This document shows positions 46,914 to 57,382 of a stretch of DNA of 64,000 bases, in pieces. The position numbers and the translations under genes are program-made. The stretch is from Pseudoneurospora amorphoporcata. Its lineage: Eukaryota > Ascomycota > Sordariomycetes > Sordariales > Sordariaceae. Position 1 is the first letter of the stretch. Every line of letters begins with the position of its first letter. Location: NCBI GenBank assembly GCA_033297205.1, contig MU859079.1, positions 1 through 64,000 of the forward strand, written 5' to 3'. The notes beneath the pieces were generated by a model. That model saw nothing but the letters and a program-made list of their open reading frames with translations. It did no database searches and was not told where the DNA came from.

Positions 46914-48591
46914 ATGAAGTTCGGGGAGCGGTTTGACAGGGAGTCAGTCCCTCAATGGCGAATCTGTATGTCTTTTTCCCGTCTTGTCCCGCGGGTTTGC
47001 TGATATCCAGATCTGTACCATACTTTACCAAAGAGTGCCTGCTGATCTTTAGTTACCTTACCGAACAGATAACATCGACTACAATTCGCTAAAACACCAC
47101 ATCAAGGCGCACACCACCAGATCCCAGGGCGCTGCGATCGCCATTCCAGGCCACCAAGGCGCTGCACTCTCAAAGTTCGAGGACGACCTCTTTGACGAGC
47201 TATGTCGACAGCACGATCGAGTCGACCTGTTTGTATCAAGCAAGGCCGATGAGATAGGCCGTCATATTCGTATGTCGATCTCGTCACTTTTTCCCCTGAT
47301 TCCGGTTACAATCACTAACCTCTCGGGTACGATGTCGCTAGAGCACTTATCCAATCAAATACACGCCCTGATTGTCCGATGCGCATCCTCTACGAGAGCC
47401 CCCACGTCGCCCAAACGACAGCGTCGATTCGCAAAATACGAGGATGAATTGCTAGAATGCGGTGACGAGATCCAAGCCCTCCAGCGCTTTGTTAGTGCGC
47501 AAACCGTCGCCTTTCGCAAAATCCTAAAGAAGTACCGGAAATGGACAGGCTCGGCGACTCTCGGCTCGAGGTTTAGGGAAACCATCCTGGCGAATCCCAA
47601 GAGCTTCACCAGACGCGACTTCTCTCTGCTTCAATCTCAACACGACGACCTACTGCAGACGATACATGCTGCATCGCCTAGAGATTCGAGTCGCAGCGGC
47701 AGTTCCTCTCCGCCCACCCAACCCGTCACGCCCACTCGTCCGGCCCACGCGGGACAACAACGACGCCTACGCAGCGTGACCTTTGTCTGCGAGGAAGATG
47801 CCCCAACAGGCTACTGGAACGAATATGACCACGGCAGCGAAGCCGGCGACGACCGTTGCGATGAATATGCCATCTACGTTAACCCGGATGAAGACATGAG
47901 CTTCCCTGGTATAAGCAGCGTGATGAACTGGATCTCGTCACCGATGAAGAGAATGATGGGGCGTAGCCAAGAGCCAACACCAGACACACGGGCAAACGAA
48001 GGTACAGAAAATCAGCCTCTACTAGGATGCTCGCGAAAGCAGTCGACCGACCGGTACGGTGCTACCATCGCGCCACCGAGCTATTTCACATACCCTGCTG
48101 GTGTTGCCTACTCAGATACCGACATCGACGAGGACAGCTTTAGCGGTCGCTTCATAAACTCTCCTCCGCACAGCTTCAGCCGCGGTCGTGGGTGTGCCGA
48201 AAGACGAGATTCTTACGGCTATGCATCTTCTGAAGAGTTTCCCGAGTCCGGCTACCGAAGCCTAGAACAACAGCGCATTGCACGTCATCGTGACGGAATG
48301 TTGTTCTGGGGTACTTGGGCCTGCTACCTGGTTACGTTTGTGCTGATGGGTATTGCGACAATGTTGGTCATGACGGCCCGACATAAGATGAGATTGGAGG
48401 TCGATGCTGGTGTGACAGTTGGCATTGTTACCTCGCTGGGTACGGCAGTCGCGGCCTTGTGCATGTGGAATTCGAGGCACGAGTCTCAAGAACCGTCGAT
48501 GGTAGGAGAGATTGCGGTGTGGGTGACATTCTTGGTGGCGTGCGTCGGCAATGCGATATTGTTGGTCTTGATGGTGGGAGAGGCACCTTGA
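46914..48591 (+). CDS. SPX-domain membrane protein (SPX plus three C-terminal spans)
   Basis: SPX domains bind inositol pyrophosphates and report phosphate status. Three exons, 46914-46965, 47069-47269 and 47342-48591, give 500 residues. The first exon supplies the SPX start MKFGERFDRESVPQWRI and the splice continues YNIDYNSLKHHIK. The remaining SPX helices are KFEDDLFDELCRQHDRVDLF and KYEDELLECGDEIQALQRFV, up to about residue 170. A disordered Ser/Pro-rich middle follows. From about residue 404 there are three hydrophobic spans (LFWGTWACYLVTFVLMGI, then VGIVTSLGTAVAALC, then VWVTFLVACVGNAILLVLM). The catalytic polyphosphate polymerase core of Vtc4 and the EXS or transporter parts of other SPX proteins are absent. 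It may be a Vtc-like vacuolar membrane accessory protein; this is inference. Confidence 0.85.
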
Positions 48592-49401
48592 TGGCAGCCA
48601 ATGCTTATACGATTATGCAGGTGAGAGTGTATTGCTTATGCCAAGGGCCGAAGGGATACGGGAGTTGTGAAGCTTTCGAGGATGATATATACCTAGCAGC
48701 TCTTATGTTGCACATACGTTTCACCTTTTTTTTGCTTTTCTTTTCCCAAAAGCTTTGGATAGCTCAAAGGATAGCATTGAATAGGACAGCGGAATAGGGC
48801 TACCAGGCCCACAACATCATTTAGTAGGATAGGTTCTCTGATACAAATCAGACAGTAGTACGATACGTTCACTTCTGATCATGACTTTCGCAGACTGACG
48901 TTGCCGTCTCATCCTGAAGATCAACAAAATATTTACTTGGGTCATGCAAGGACTCTGCATCTCACGGTCCCTTTTGTCCACAGCTTCGGATCTCATTTGT
49001 CAAACATGGCCGAGAAGAAGCCTTGCGGGGAAAGAATCGTGCAAGCATGTGTGAATCACTTTTTTCCTCGGTATTTCACCCCATATCCGGACCCATTTCA
49101 AACATCTCATCCAGGAAATCGTTCGGTATAACAAGTTTTCAAGCAAGGTACCGAACGGAAAGCGCTCGGCCGTCATCGTAGATAAGAGTGACCCTTGTCC
49201 ACTTTAAGGTATAGTGTGAGTACCACCTCCGCGGACCTCATCGCCGAGTTGGAGTACATATATCAGCTACAGTCACCCCGCACCTCACCTCACCTCACCT
49301 CACCTCCTCACTTGAAGCTCTGTTCTACATCATTCTCACCAGCAACACCAAAGACACTTTCAACATAGTTGATATCAGAAGCAACAAACAAAGTAGCCAA
49401 C
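48592..49401. other. intergenic region between the SPX gene and the nitronate monooxygenase gene
   Basis: No coding region. A (CACCT)n pentanucleotide repeat of about five units lies at 49283-49310, in the likely leader or promoter of the next gene. Confidence 0.5.
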
Positions 49402-50773
49402 ATGCATTTCCCAGGCCACAGCCGCAAGAAGGAGGAATCCGCCCAGACGGCCCTCACCAAGCTCAACTATTGGTTCCCCACCACCAAGAACCCCGTCATC
49501 ATCAGCGCCCCCATGTACCTCATCGCCAACGGTACTCTGGCGGCCGAGGTATCCAAGGCTGGAGGTATTGGTTCGTACCTTGTTTTCCCCTTTCATCTAG
49601 TCACTTCATCCCATCTTCACCCAAAATGCCCACATATTTACACCAAACTACAGGCTTCGTAGGAGGTGGCTTCGACTTCCGCCCCAATTCCCCCCAACTG
49701 ACCACACTTTCCAACGAACTCACCCTAGCGCGCAAAGCCCTCGACCTCGCCGACCGCCCCCTAACACCTCTCCCCTCCATCGGCGTCGGCCTCCTCCTGA
49801 CCCACACTGTCTCGGTGCCACACATCATCGACACCGTCCTCCCCATCCTACAGGAACACTCCCCGCAAGCGGTGTGGCTGTTCGCCAACGATCCTGATTT
49901 CGAAGCCTCCAGCGAGCCGGGAGCAAAAGGGACAGCAAAGCAACTAATCGAGGCTTTCCACGCTTCGGGGTTCGTGGTGTTCTTCCAGGTGGGCACGGTC
50001 AAAGATGCGAGGAAGGCGGTGCAAGATGGCGCGGATGTGATTGTTGCTCAGGGCATCGATGCGGGCGGGCATCAACTTGCTAAGGGGAGCGGGATTGTGA
50101 GTCTGGTGCCGGAAGTGGTGGATATGATTGAGAAGGAGTTTAAGGGGAGGGAGGTGGTGGTTGTGGCGGCGGGTGGGGTGGCGGATGGGAGGGGCGTTGC
50201 TAGTGCTTTGGGTCTTGGTGAGTTTTTTCTTCTTCTTTTCTTTTCTTGAGAAGTTGAGGTTGAGGGGTGGATGAAGGAGATGGATGGGGATGGGTGATTC
50301 TGAGGATATGGATGATGGTGATGTCCTAACGGAAATGGTTAATAGGCGCTGAGGGTGTTGTGTTGGGTACTCGAGTACGTTCTTCACGTTGTCCCCTCCC
50401 ATATCATCATGTGGTTGGCAAGAAACACTGACACGAGCACCTTCAGTTCATCGTAGCAACCGAAGCTGCCACCCCCGAATTCCGCAGGAAGCTCATTCTC
50501 GAGACAACCGATGGTGGTCTCAACACCGTCAAGTTAGTTACACTCTAAATCATCAGGTAATCCAACAGCCCACTAACAACCGTTTACCAGGTCCAATTTC
50601 CACGACCAAATCAACAGCACGGAAATCTGGCACAACGTTTACGACGGCCGAGCCGTCCGCGGTGCTTCGTACGATGACCACGCCGCCGGTCTCCCCTTTG
50701 AAGAAAATATCAAGAAGTTCAGGGAGGCTGCTAGCGCGGGGGATAACTCGCGGACTGTTACTTGGGCGTAAGT

Positions 50774-50827
<54 letters not shown>

Positions 50828-51030
50828 CTTTTTTTTCCCTTTTCCTCATACCCTGCAATAAGACAACTACGGACTGTATGAAGTTGGCTAACTTAACTGG
50901 ATTATGTTCCATGTACAGAGGAACGGCCGTGGGTCTGGTGAAGGATCAAAAGCCGGCTGGAGATATCGTAAGGGAGTTGAGGGAGGAGGCCAAGCAGAGG
51001 ATTAAGAAGATTCAGGGTTTTGCTGCTTAA
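49402..51030 (+). CDS. nitronate monooxygenase / 2-nitropropane dioxygenase-like enzyme
   Basis: FMN-dependent TIM-barrel enzyme of the nitronate monooxygenase family, which oxidises toxic alkyl nitronates such as propionate 3-nitronate. Six exons, 49402-49570, 49654-50217, 50346-50374, 50447-50532, 50591-50767 and 50919-51030, give 378 residues. The joins recreate PVIISAPM, GGIGFVGGG, FQVGTVKDA, the FMN and active-site block VAQGIDAGGHQ, VVVAAGGVADGRGVA, the GAEGVVLGTRFIVATEA phosphate-binding block, and the C-terminal end. The 29-nt third exon encodes GAEGVVLGTR. Intron 1 has an unusual donor (GTTCGT). Intron 5 contains a run of 52 T right after its donor. There is no signal peptide, so it is probably cytosolic or mitochondrial. 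Confidence 0.9.
50776..50827. repeat. T52 homopolymer inside intron 5 of the nitronate monooxygenase gene
   Basis: An uninterrupted run of 52 T begins 8 bases after the donor GTAAGT and is followed by C and eight more T. The acceptor is about 90 bases downstream. Length in the real genome may differ, since assemblers and sequencers slip in such runs. Confidence 0.9.
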
Positions 51031-52244
51031 GGGCTTGAGGAAGAGGACTCTTTGCTGCTGCTGCTGTTGCTGCTGCTCAGGAAGGGAGAGATGATGAGAT
51101 GTGGCAGGTACCTAGGTATGACAGGTGTGGGTAATAAGAAATGAAGAATGGATGATGGGAAATTGAAAGATGCACATGAAGTCGACGTAAATATACATAC
51201 TGTGAGCGAGTTGGTAAATTGGGTTAATTCGTACTAGAAGGAATGATGGTCGGAAGAATAAACCGAGCATGGGCAATTCACTACCGCTTTTGTTGCAATG
51301 TTAGGTAGGCAGGGCCGTTACGAAACGGTGATATGTATTTATGCGTTGTAACAAGATGGAAACACATTGTCGGTCAGATTTCCATGTGGGATTGGTTCTT
51401 TTTTTAACTCAAAATATGTTTTTTAGGTCCGGTCAAAAGGTATGGTTACAACGCTTGCATATGTGCGAGAAATAATATACCCAAGGTGTGATTGCATTGA
51501 CCGTAACGTATTCGATTTATTCTTACGGCGATTCAATGCCGTTTTGCACTACTTAAGCTTGTTTGAATGTCTTTATTTGCTTGATAAAGCCCGGGAGGCG
51601 GAATAGATCTCAAGAGTCTAGGCTGAGGCTGGAAGCATGCCTCTAGGCGGTCGGAGGACATAACGGTTTGACGACTGGAGGTCAAAGTGAAGTCTCCTAG
51701 CGCTGACCCCGGAATGGAGTTGAGGGCCCGACGTGGGAATAGTCTTGACGCTTGACGTTAGAGGTGAATCTTCGATCTTGGTTTCAAGATCATCAGGGTT
51801 TAGATTCAGGTTCAAGTCCAGGTTCTAGTCAGGTTTCGGTTCAGGTTTATGTTTAAGTTCAGGTTCCAGACCTGGTTCAGGTATAGGCACAAGGAGCGGA
51901 ACCATATGGGCAGCCATCTCAACCTGGAATGCAGAGGAGCAGAGTATTCCTCTATCTCTGTCCTGTCTAGTTCATAGCCGAACTTTTTGAAGGATATAGA
52001 AGAAAAAGCAAGACGCCAACTTTGAGCATAATACATCTTGTCTAATTTCCACTGGCTGAATTTCCTTTCCCATGAGCCGCTGTTCTCGAGCTCTTCCGTC
52101 CGTCCATCACATTCTAACCGTCCTGTTCTTCCGGTTTTTGCCACCTTCATCCCCTCACATAACCTCTCTGTCTCCTTCTTCGTCTTGCAAACCAAGAGTT
52201 ACCCCCATAACCAGGCAAAGCAGATACCCCCCAGTAGTAACAAC
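51031..52244. other. convergent 3' flanks, with degenerate GGTTCA-type repeats
   Basis: 3' UTRs of the nitronate monooxygenase gene (+) and the complex I gene (-). Between about 51795 and 51885 there is an imperfect array of AGGTTCAGGTT-like hexamers. It makes Asn/Leu-rich frames on the minus strand, which I treat as artefacts. Confidence 0.5.
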
Positions 52245-52758
52245 CTACTTGCGATACCACATCCGAGTAATCTTTGTATTCCGCATCTTCCTCTGCAGCT
52301 GGAAAATGCCATACATGAGCGCCTCAGACGTAGGCGGGCACCCAGGGACGTAGACATCAACGGGGACAATGCGATCGCAGCCACGCACGACGCTGTACGA
52401 GTAATGATAGTAGCCGCCGCCGTTGGCGCACGAGCCCATGCTGACGACCCAGCGCGGGTCGGGCATCTGGTCGTACACCTGACGCAGGGCGGGCGCCATC
52501 TTGTTGGTCAATGTGCCGGCAACGATCATCACGTCCGACTGACGCGGGGAAGCACGGAAGATGATGCCCAGGCGATCTTGATCGTACCGCGGGGTCGAGA
52601 GGTGCATCATCTCGACGGCGCAGCAGGCGAGGCCGAAGGTCATGGGCCAGAGAGAGGATTGGCGGGCCCAGTTGACGATGCTGTCGAGGGTTGTGCTATT
52701 GATTGTAACATGTTAGTGGTAATGCTGCGGTTGCGGTTGTTGCTGTCTTGGTGTTTGT

Positions 52759-52790
<32 letters not shown>

Positions 52791-53288
52791 GCTGGTGGAG
52801 AAATATAGTCATGATAGGGGATATCCTTGTCCGGATGTCATGAAGGGGTGTGGAGTTCGTGGAGCCCTCATAAGGCAACGTACAGAGCATATTGAACAGC
52901 GCCCTTGGTGCCCTCCTGGCTGGGAAGAGGAACCTCTCTGCGCTCGCGCCTGGCGATGCCGCCGTGCTGTGCGCCAACGGGGGCGACGGCGCCCGTGGCG
53001 TCCTTGCGGGAAGACGAGGAGATGGAAGCCGAAGCGATGCGGAAGGGAACGACCTGGGCAGCGACAGTCGGCCGGGCTGTGGATAGGTTGGGTTTATCGT
53101 CAGCTGGAATTCCTATCGTGGTGGGCGGAGATTCGTGATGGAGCGGGCAGTTATTGAACTAATGACTCGCGCGCGAGCCGTCGACTTTCGCATCGTACAG
53201 AAGATGAACACCTCAAGTCGAAAAAGAGACAAGAGCTTCACCCACCTCTAAGAGCCATTGAGGCGCCTGTCCTCACCGAAGACAACAT
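52245..53288 (-). CDS. nuo19.3: NADH:ubiquinone oxidoreductase PSST / 19.3-kDa subunit (complex I)
   Basis: Mitochondrial complex I subunit carrying iron-sulfur cluster N2, the last electron carrier before ubiquinone. Three exons on the minus strand, 53246-53288, 52884-53076 and 52245-52695, give 228 residues. The start MLSSVRTGASMALRG plus an Arg/Ala/Ser-rich stretch is a typical mitochondrial presequence. The second splice gives the conserved QYALTTLDSIVNWARQ. Cluster ligands are visible in GLACCAVEMM, GSCANGGG and VPGCPPTSEAL. The protein ends KITRMWYRK. Intron 2 contains a GTT trinucleotide repeat (about 52763-52788). Confidence 0.93.
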
Positions 53289-54239
53289 GTTGGATATATC
53301 GATTGTCGCAATGAGAGCGAAGTCTAGGGGAAAGGAGCGAGGGGAGAGGGTCGAGACCGGACGGGGCAAATGCGCAAACCTAAGATCGCAGTAATGATAT
53401 CGACGTCGTCCCGCTTCTGCGGTTACACAGCGACCTGAGTGATGCTGCGGCTTAGCTAATGGTTGTCCGCGACATTCGCCTCTACACAGTGATCCACTTT
53501 GTGGCGTCGAATAAGGCTGGAGCTTTTGATCATTGAGACAAGCTCGCTTTCCATTGGCCACAGCTTCTTTCTCTTTCTGGGGAAGTGGGAGCAACAAGGA
53601 AACTCCATGTGAGCGACTCCTCTCTTTCAAGTTCTGCGCTGGATGACCATGTCATCTCAGACCTTTGTATCTCGAATTCTCGCAACCATCTGTGTTGGGC
53701 AAAGGCATAATACAATTTGCTCGGTCTTGATGAGGTCATCGTCAGCCCGAGGTTGACAAGGACATGCGTGCATTTCAGTCGTTGCGTTCCTACCATGCTA
53801 TGTTAAACGCAGATGACCCTTGTCGCCAATGGGTTGTGAAGGCGCTAAACAGTGCCAAGATCTTGTGATAGCTTCGTTGACCATTTCACTTTTTGTTTGA
53901 AGATAAATAGCATCCGATAGAAACAAATCACGTTATACATCGCATTATATGACCACGCAGCCACTTGTCAATTGTTGAAAACTTGTCAATCCAAGGTTCC
54001 TTCTCAAAGGTTATGCAGGATTTTGGGGCTTGATCGAAGATGCTGCTGCAATCTATCAACATGGCAAATGATACAAAACGCACGCCAACACCTTCCTCCT
54101 GGTTTTCCCTTCCTACCCAATAACGCCTACGAATAACAATTAGGTCGTGATATCGCCTTAGCCTAATGAAGAAAGAGGTATGCCTGCTATCTCTCAAGAT
54201 CCTACCCATGGTCGAAAACAAATCTGTCCCTCTCAAGAC
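53289..54239. other. intergenic region between the complex I gene and gamma-tubulin
   Basis: Promoter of the complex I gene on the left and 3' UTR of gamma-tubulin on the right. No coding region was recognised. Confidence 0.5.
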
Positions 54240-55825
54240 TCAAGCCATCCTCTTGTCCGTGTCGGCCGCGGTGTTTTCGCCAAGGTCTGGGTTGAGATAA
54301 TTGGCGTCTTCGGCAGCCTCATAGTCGGCAATGAGGTCCATGACGACCTCCCTGGCTTCGTCAAACTCGTTGAAATTCTCGGAGAACGGTGCCGTCTTCT
54401 TGTAGGCTTCCATGAAGGCGTTGCGCTTCCGCATACCATCGTACTGCCTGACGATGCGCTTGAAAAGCTGTGTGAAGAATTGTCAGTCTAATCATCCATC
54501 TTGTCAATACACCAACAGTCAACGTACCGTGGCAATACTAGTATGGTTAGCTAACATCAAACCACTGACACGATGTGCCATAGTCACGTAGGGACTCCTC
54601 TTGGTCAGTGCCACCTGAATACTGGCGGGACCCCAAGGAATAAATGTAGCAAGCCGACGCTCCCTAATACGGAGCAGACTCTTGTGCACATCCGTCGGGT
54701 CCACGTCGCCCTGAATGACGTTCAGGATGGAGATGTAGCAGCTCTTCTTGCCGGGTACAGTAGACACCATGCGATTCTTGGGCTGCAGCAATCGTCTCAT
54801 CACGTCGAGGACCGTCGTCTTGCGCACCGTCTTTGCCTGTTCCACCTGGTCACCCGTGAAGGGCGTGTACGATGTCATCAAGAAGTGGCATCGAGGAGTC
54901 GGGATCAAGGACGCGAGGATGCTGACCAGGTCGTTGTGCATGTAGCCTGGGTATCGGAGGGTGGTGGTGCTGGCGGACATGACGGTCGATACGAGCTGGT
55001 TGGTCTGTTGGAACGAGGGCTCTTGTACGTGTAGTCTGTCGGCGGCAATGTGCGACAAGGCGCCATTGTCAAGCACCACTACCGAGTCGGCATTCTGCGT
55101 TAACCTCCTCATCGCAAGCAAACTGTTATAAGGATGCACGACAACATCGCCGGCGCTGGTCGTGTCGGGGAAAACCGAGTATGTCTGGATGATCTTCTTG
55201 GGGAAACGGTCGTTCAGTCGCTCGAGTAGGAAAGAGCCCAATCCTGATCCTGTACCACCGGCGATGGAGTGTAGCATCATGAAACCCTCGAGGGAGTCAC
55301 TGCCGTCGGCTTCGCGCTCAATCATCTCCATGATCTCCTCATGTACCTGCTCGCCTGTCTGGTAGCCATCACCCCAGTTGTTGCCCGCACCAAGACCGCT
55401 CTTGCCCACATAGAAGTTTTCCGGGTTGTATATGTTCCGGTAGGATCCAGTCTGAATGGTATTGATGACTCGTGGTTCGAGATCGATTAGGATGGCGCGG
55501 GGAATGTATCGCGTATCGTCGCTCTGGTAGAAGAAGACATCTTTACGGTCGCCGCCTTCGGTCGCAAAGTCCTCGATGGTTCCATCTTGGCTGATGCCGT
55601 GTTCCAGACACAGCTGCTGCCAGAACTGGCTTCCGACTTGATAGTGTTAGCGATTGCGCGTCCAGCTGCAAGACTGAATCAAGGTCGACTAGCTCATCAG
55701 GCTGGATTGGGCACTCACTGCTGTTGCCGCACTGGCCGGCCTGGATGGTTATTATTTCTCTGTTTTCTGTTGTTAGTGATAGGTCGGTAAGTTGGGCGTT
55801 GGGGCGGGGACGCGTACCTGGGCAT
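54240..55825 (-). CDS. tbg: gamma-tubulin
   Basis: Microtubule-nucleating tubulin of the spindle pole body. Four exons on the minus strand, 55818-55825, 55719-55759, 54528-55636 and 54240-54467, give 461 residues. The first exon has only 8 nt (ATG CCC AG) and is joined to REIITIQAGQCGNS, then IGSQFWQQLCLEHGI. Gamma-type features are READGSDSLEGF, the GTP loop GGTGSGLG, RLLQPKNRMV, SILNVIQGDVDPTDVHKS and IPWGPASIQVAL. The protein ends with an acidic tail. The small 5' introns are 58, 82 and 60 bp, with CACTAAC and CGCTAAC branches for the first two. An ATG 11 nt upstream in another frame would give a short overlapping uORF. Confidence 0.94.
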
Positions 55826-57382
55826 GGTGGTGGCATTAACGAGGCACGAGACCTCCAGGCGGAAATTGTTGCAATCGGGACAAACAAAAGCGGAGGGAGC
55901 ATCAGTAAACACAACACAAAGGACGTCAGCAGAGCACGGGAGTTCCCCACATGCAAGCACGTCGGGTTCTCCACCGCTACGCTAAAGTTCCGCGTCGACG
56001 CGACGGACGGCGGGATGGAAGCTGTGAACGGGCACTACACAGCACTGCGTACACTATGGTACAAGGGAAATCACCAGGGGCAGACGCTGGGTCCTGCGAG
56101 CCTGGAACCCCAGAGTCCCCGCAGACCCCAGTGGTAGAGGTACCTTACCTACCTTACACGGCTCTTCATTGATACAGGTACTTTACCGTCCAATCTTGGG
56201 GCCACCTGGACGGGAAAACAACCAAACATTCAGTTGGCAATAACAGCCCATCACCGACCGGCACTGTTGTTGCTGCTATGGTTGTCGCTGTCGCTACAGT
56301 GACACTGAGAGTGGCAGCTGCTGCGTGGGAGAGGGGCACTTGCAGAGACATCCATCTCCATCTCATGAGTGGCTGGCTCCCGTTGGATGGATCCAGGTGT
56401 TACGTATAAGTACTACCTACCTTAGGTAACCCTGTTGGGTATAGCTTCTGCAATTCAGAGGACCGTGCCTGCATGCCCACTCCATGGAACCTAAATTGAC
56501 AAACCCCAAGCCAGCTGCAGCACCTTGGTTCATAGCGGAGCACTGCGCTACCTTGCAGCGTGACGGGACGGGATCATTCGTCTTACCACTTTGACTGAAA
56601 CACCTACACACGCACGTTTTTCCATTTTCCAACATTGACGTACAATGGGGTAACTGTCAAGACCTACCTACATACCTAGCTGAGAGAATAACTGCAAGAG
56701 AACTCAACGTTACGCCACAACGAATAGGTAATTACCGTTACCGGAGACGGGATAACAGTACCTAACTTACCTGACAGACGCGCGCCAATAACAATAATAA
56801 CTTCCCAGTTTGACCTCTTCCCCCCGCCCTGCCCCTTTTTGCGCCTACTCTTTACGGGGATGCTGCCCGCTGTGTAATACCTACCTCTACAGTTTGCACC
56901 TCCACTCCTCTTCAATCTTCCAAGGTTTCTCTACTTCGACCTCCTCCCCCCCCAAAAACCCCGAGTGTATCTTCGAACTTGCACCTTAGCCCGGGAATAA
57001 TCACCTTTTCCTACTACCTAGCCACGCCACCATCTGTTGTGTTTCACCAGCCCTGTTGGTTCAATTGGAACCACCCTACCGCTCTCCTCCCCAGTCGTTG
57101 GCTCGTTCGGCCCCAACCCGACCACTCAGCAATTCCGATCATCGTCTCCAACAAAAAGTTGACCGCCGTCTTCGAGCCCCTGGAGGGTTCAATCACTTTC
57201 CCACGACTGTAACAAATTCGCCGAATACTTGTGAGCCACGGCATGTTTCGTTACCGAGGATCTTGCACCTTCTTCCTTCAAGAGATCGTCCGGGTTTCCC
57301 AACATCAACAACAAGAACAACGCCATACTTCACCATTTCCCCAGTAGGCTGACCACCAACCGTCAACCGCCCATATTCCGCC
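55826..57382. other. divergent promoter region of gamma-tubulin and pld1
   Basis: About 1.55 kb between two divergent start codons. It contains repeated CTACCTTA and TACCTACCT stretches and CT-rich tracts typical of fungal promoters. No coding region was recognised. Confidence 0.5.
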
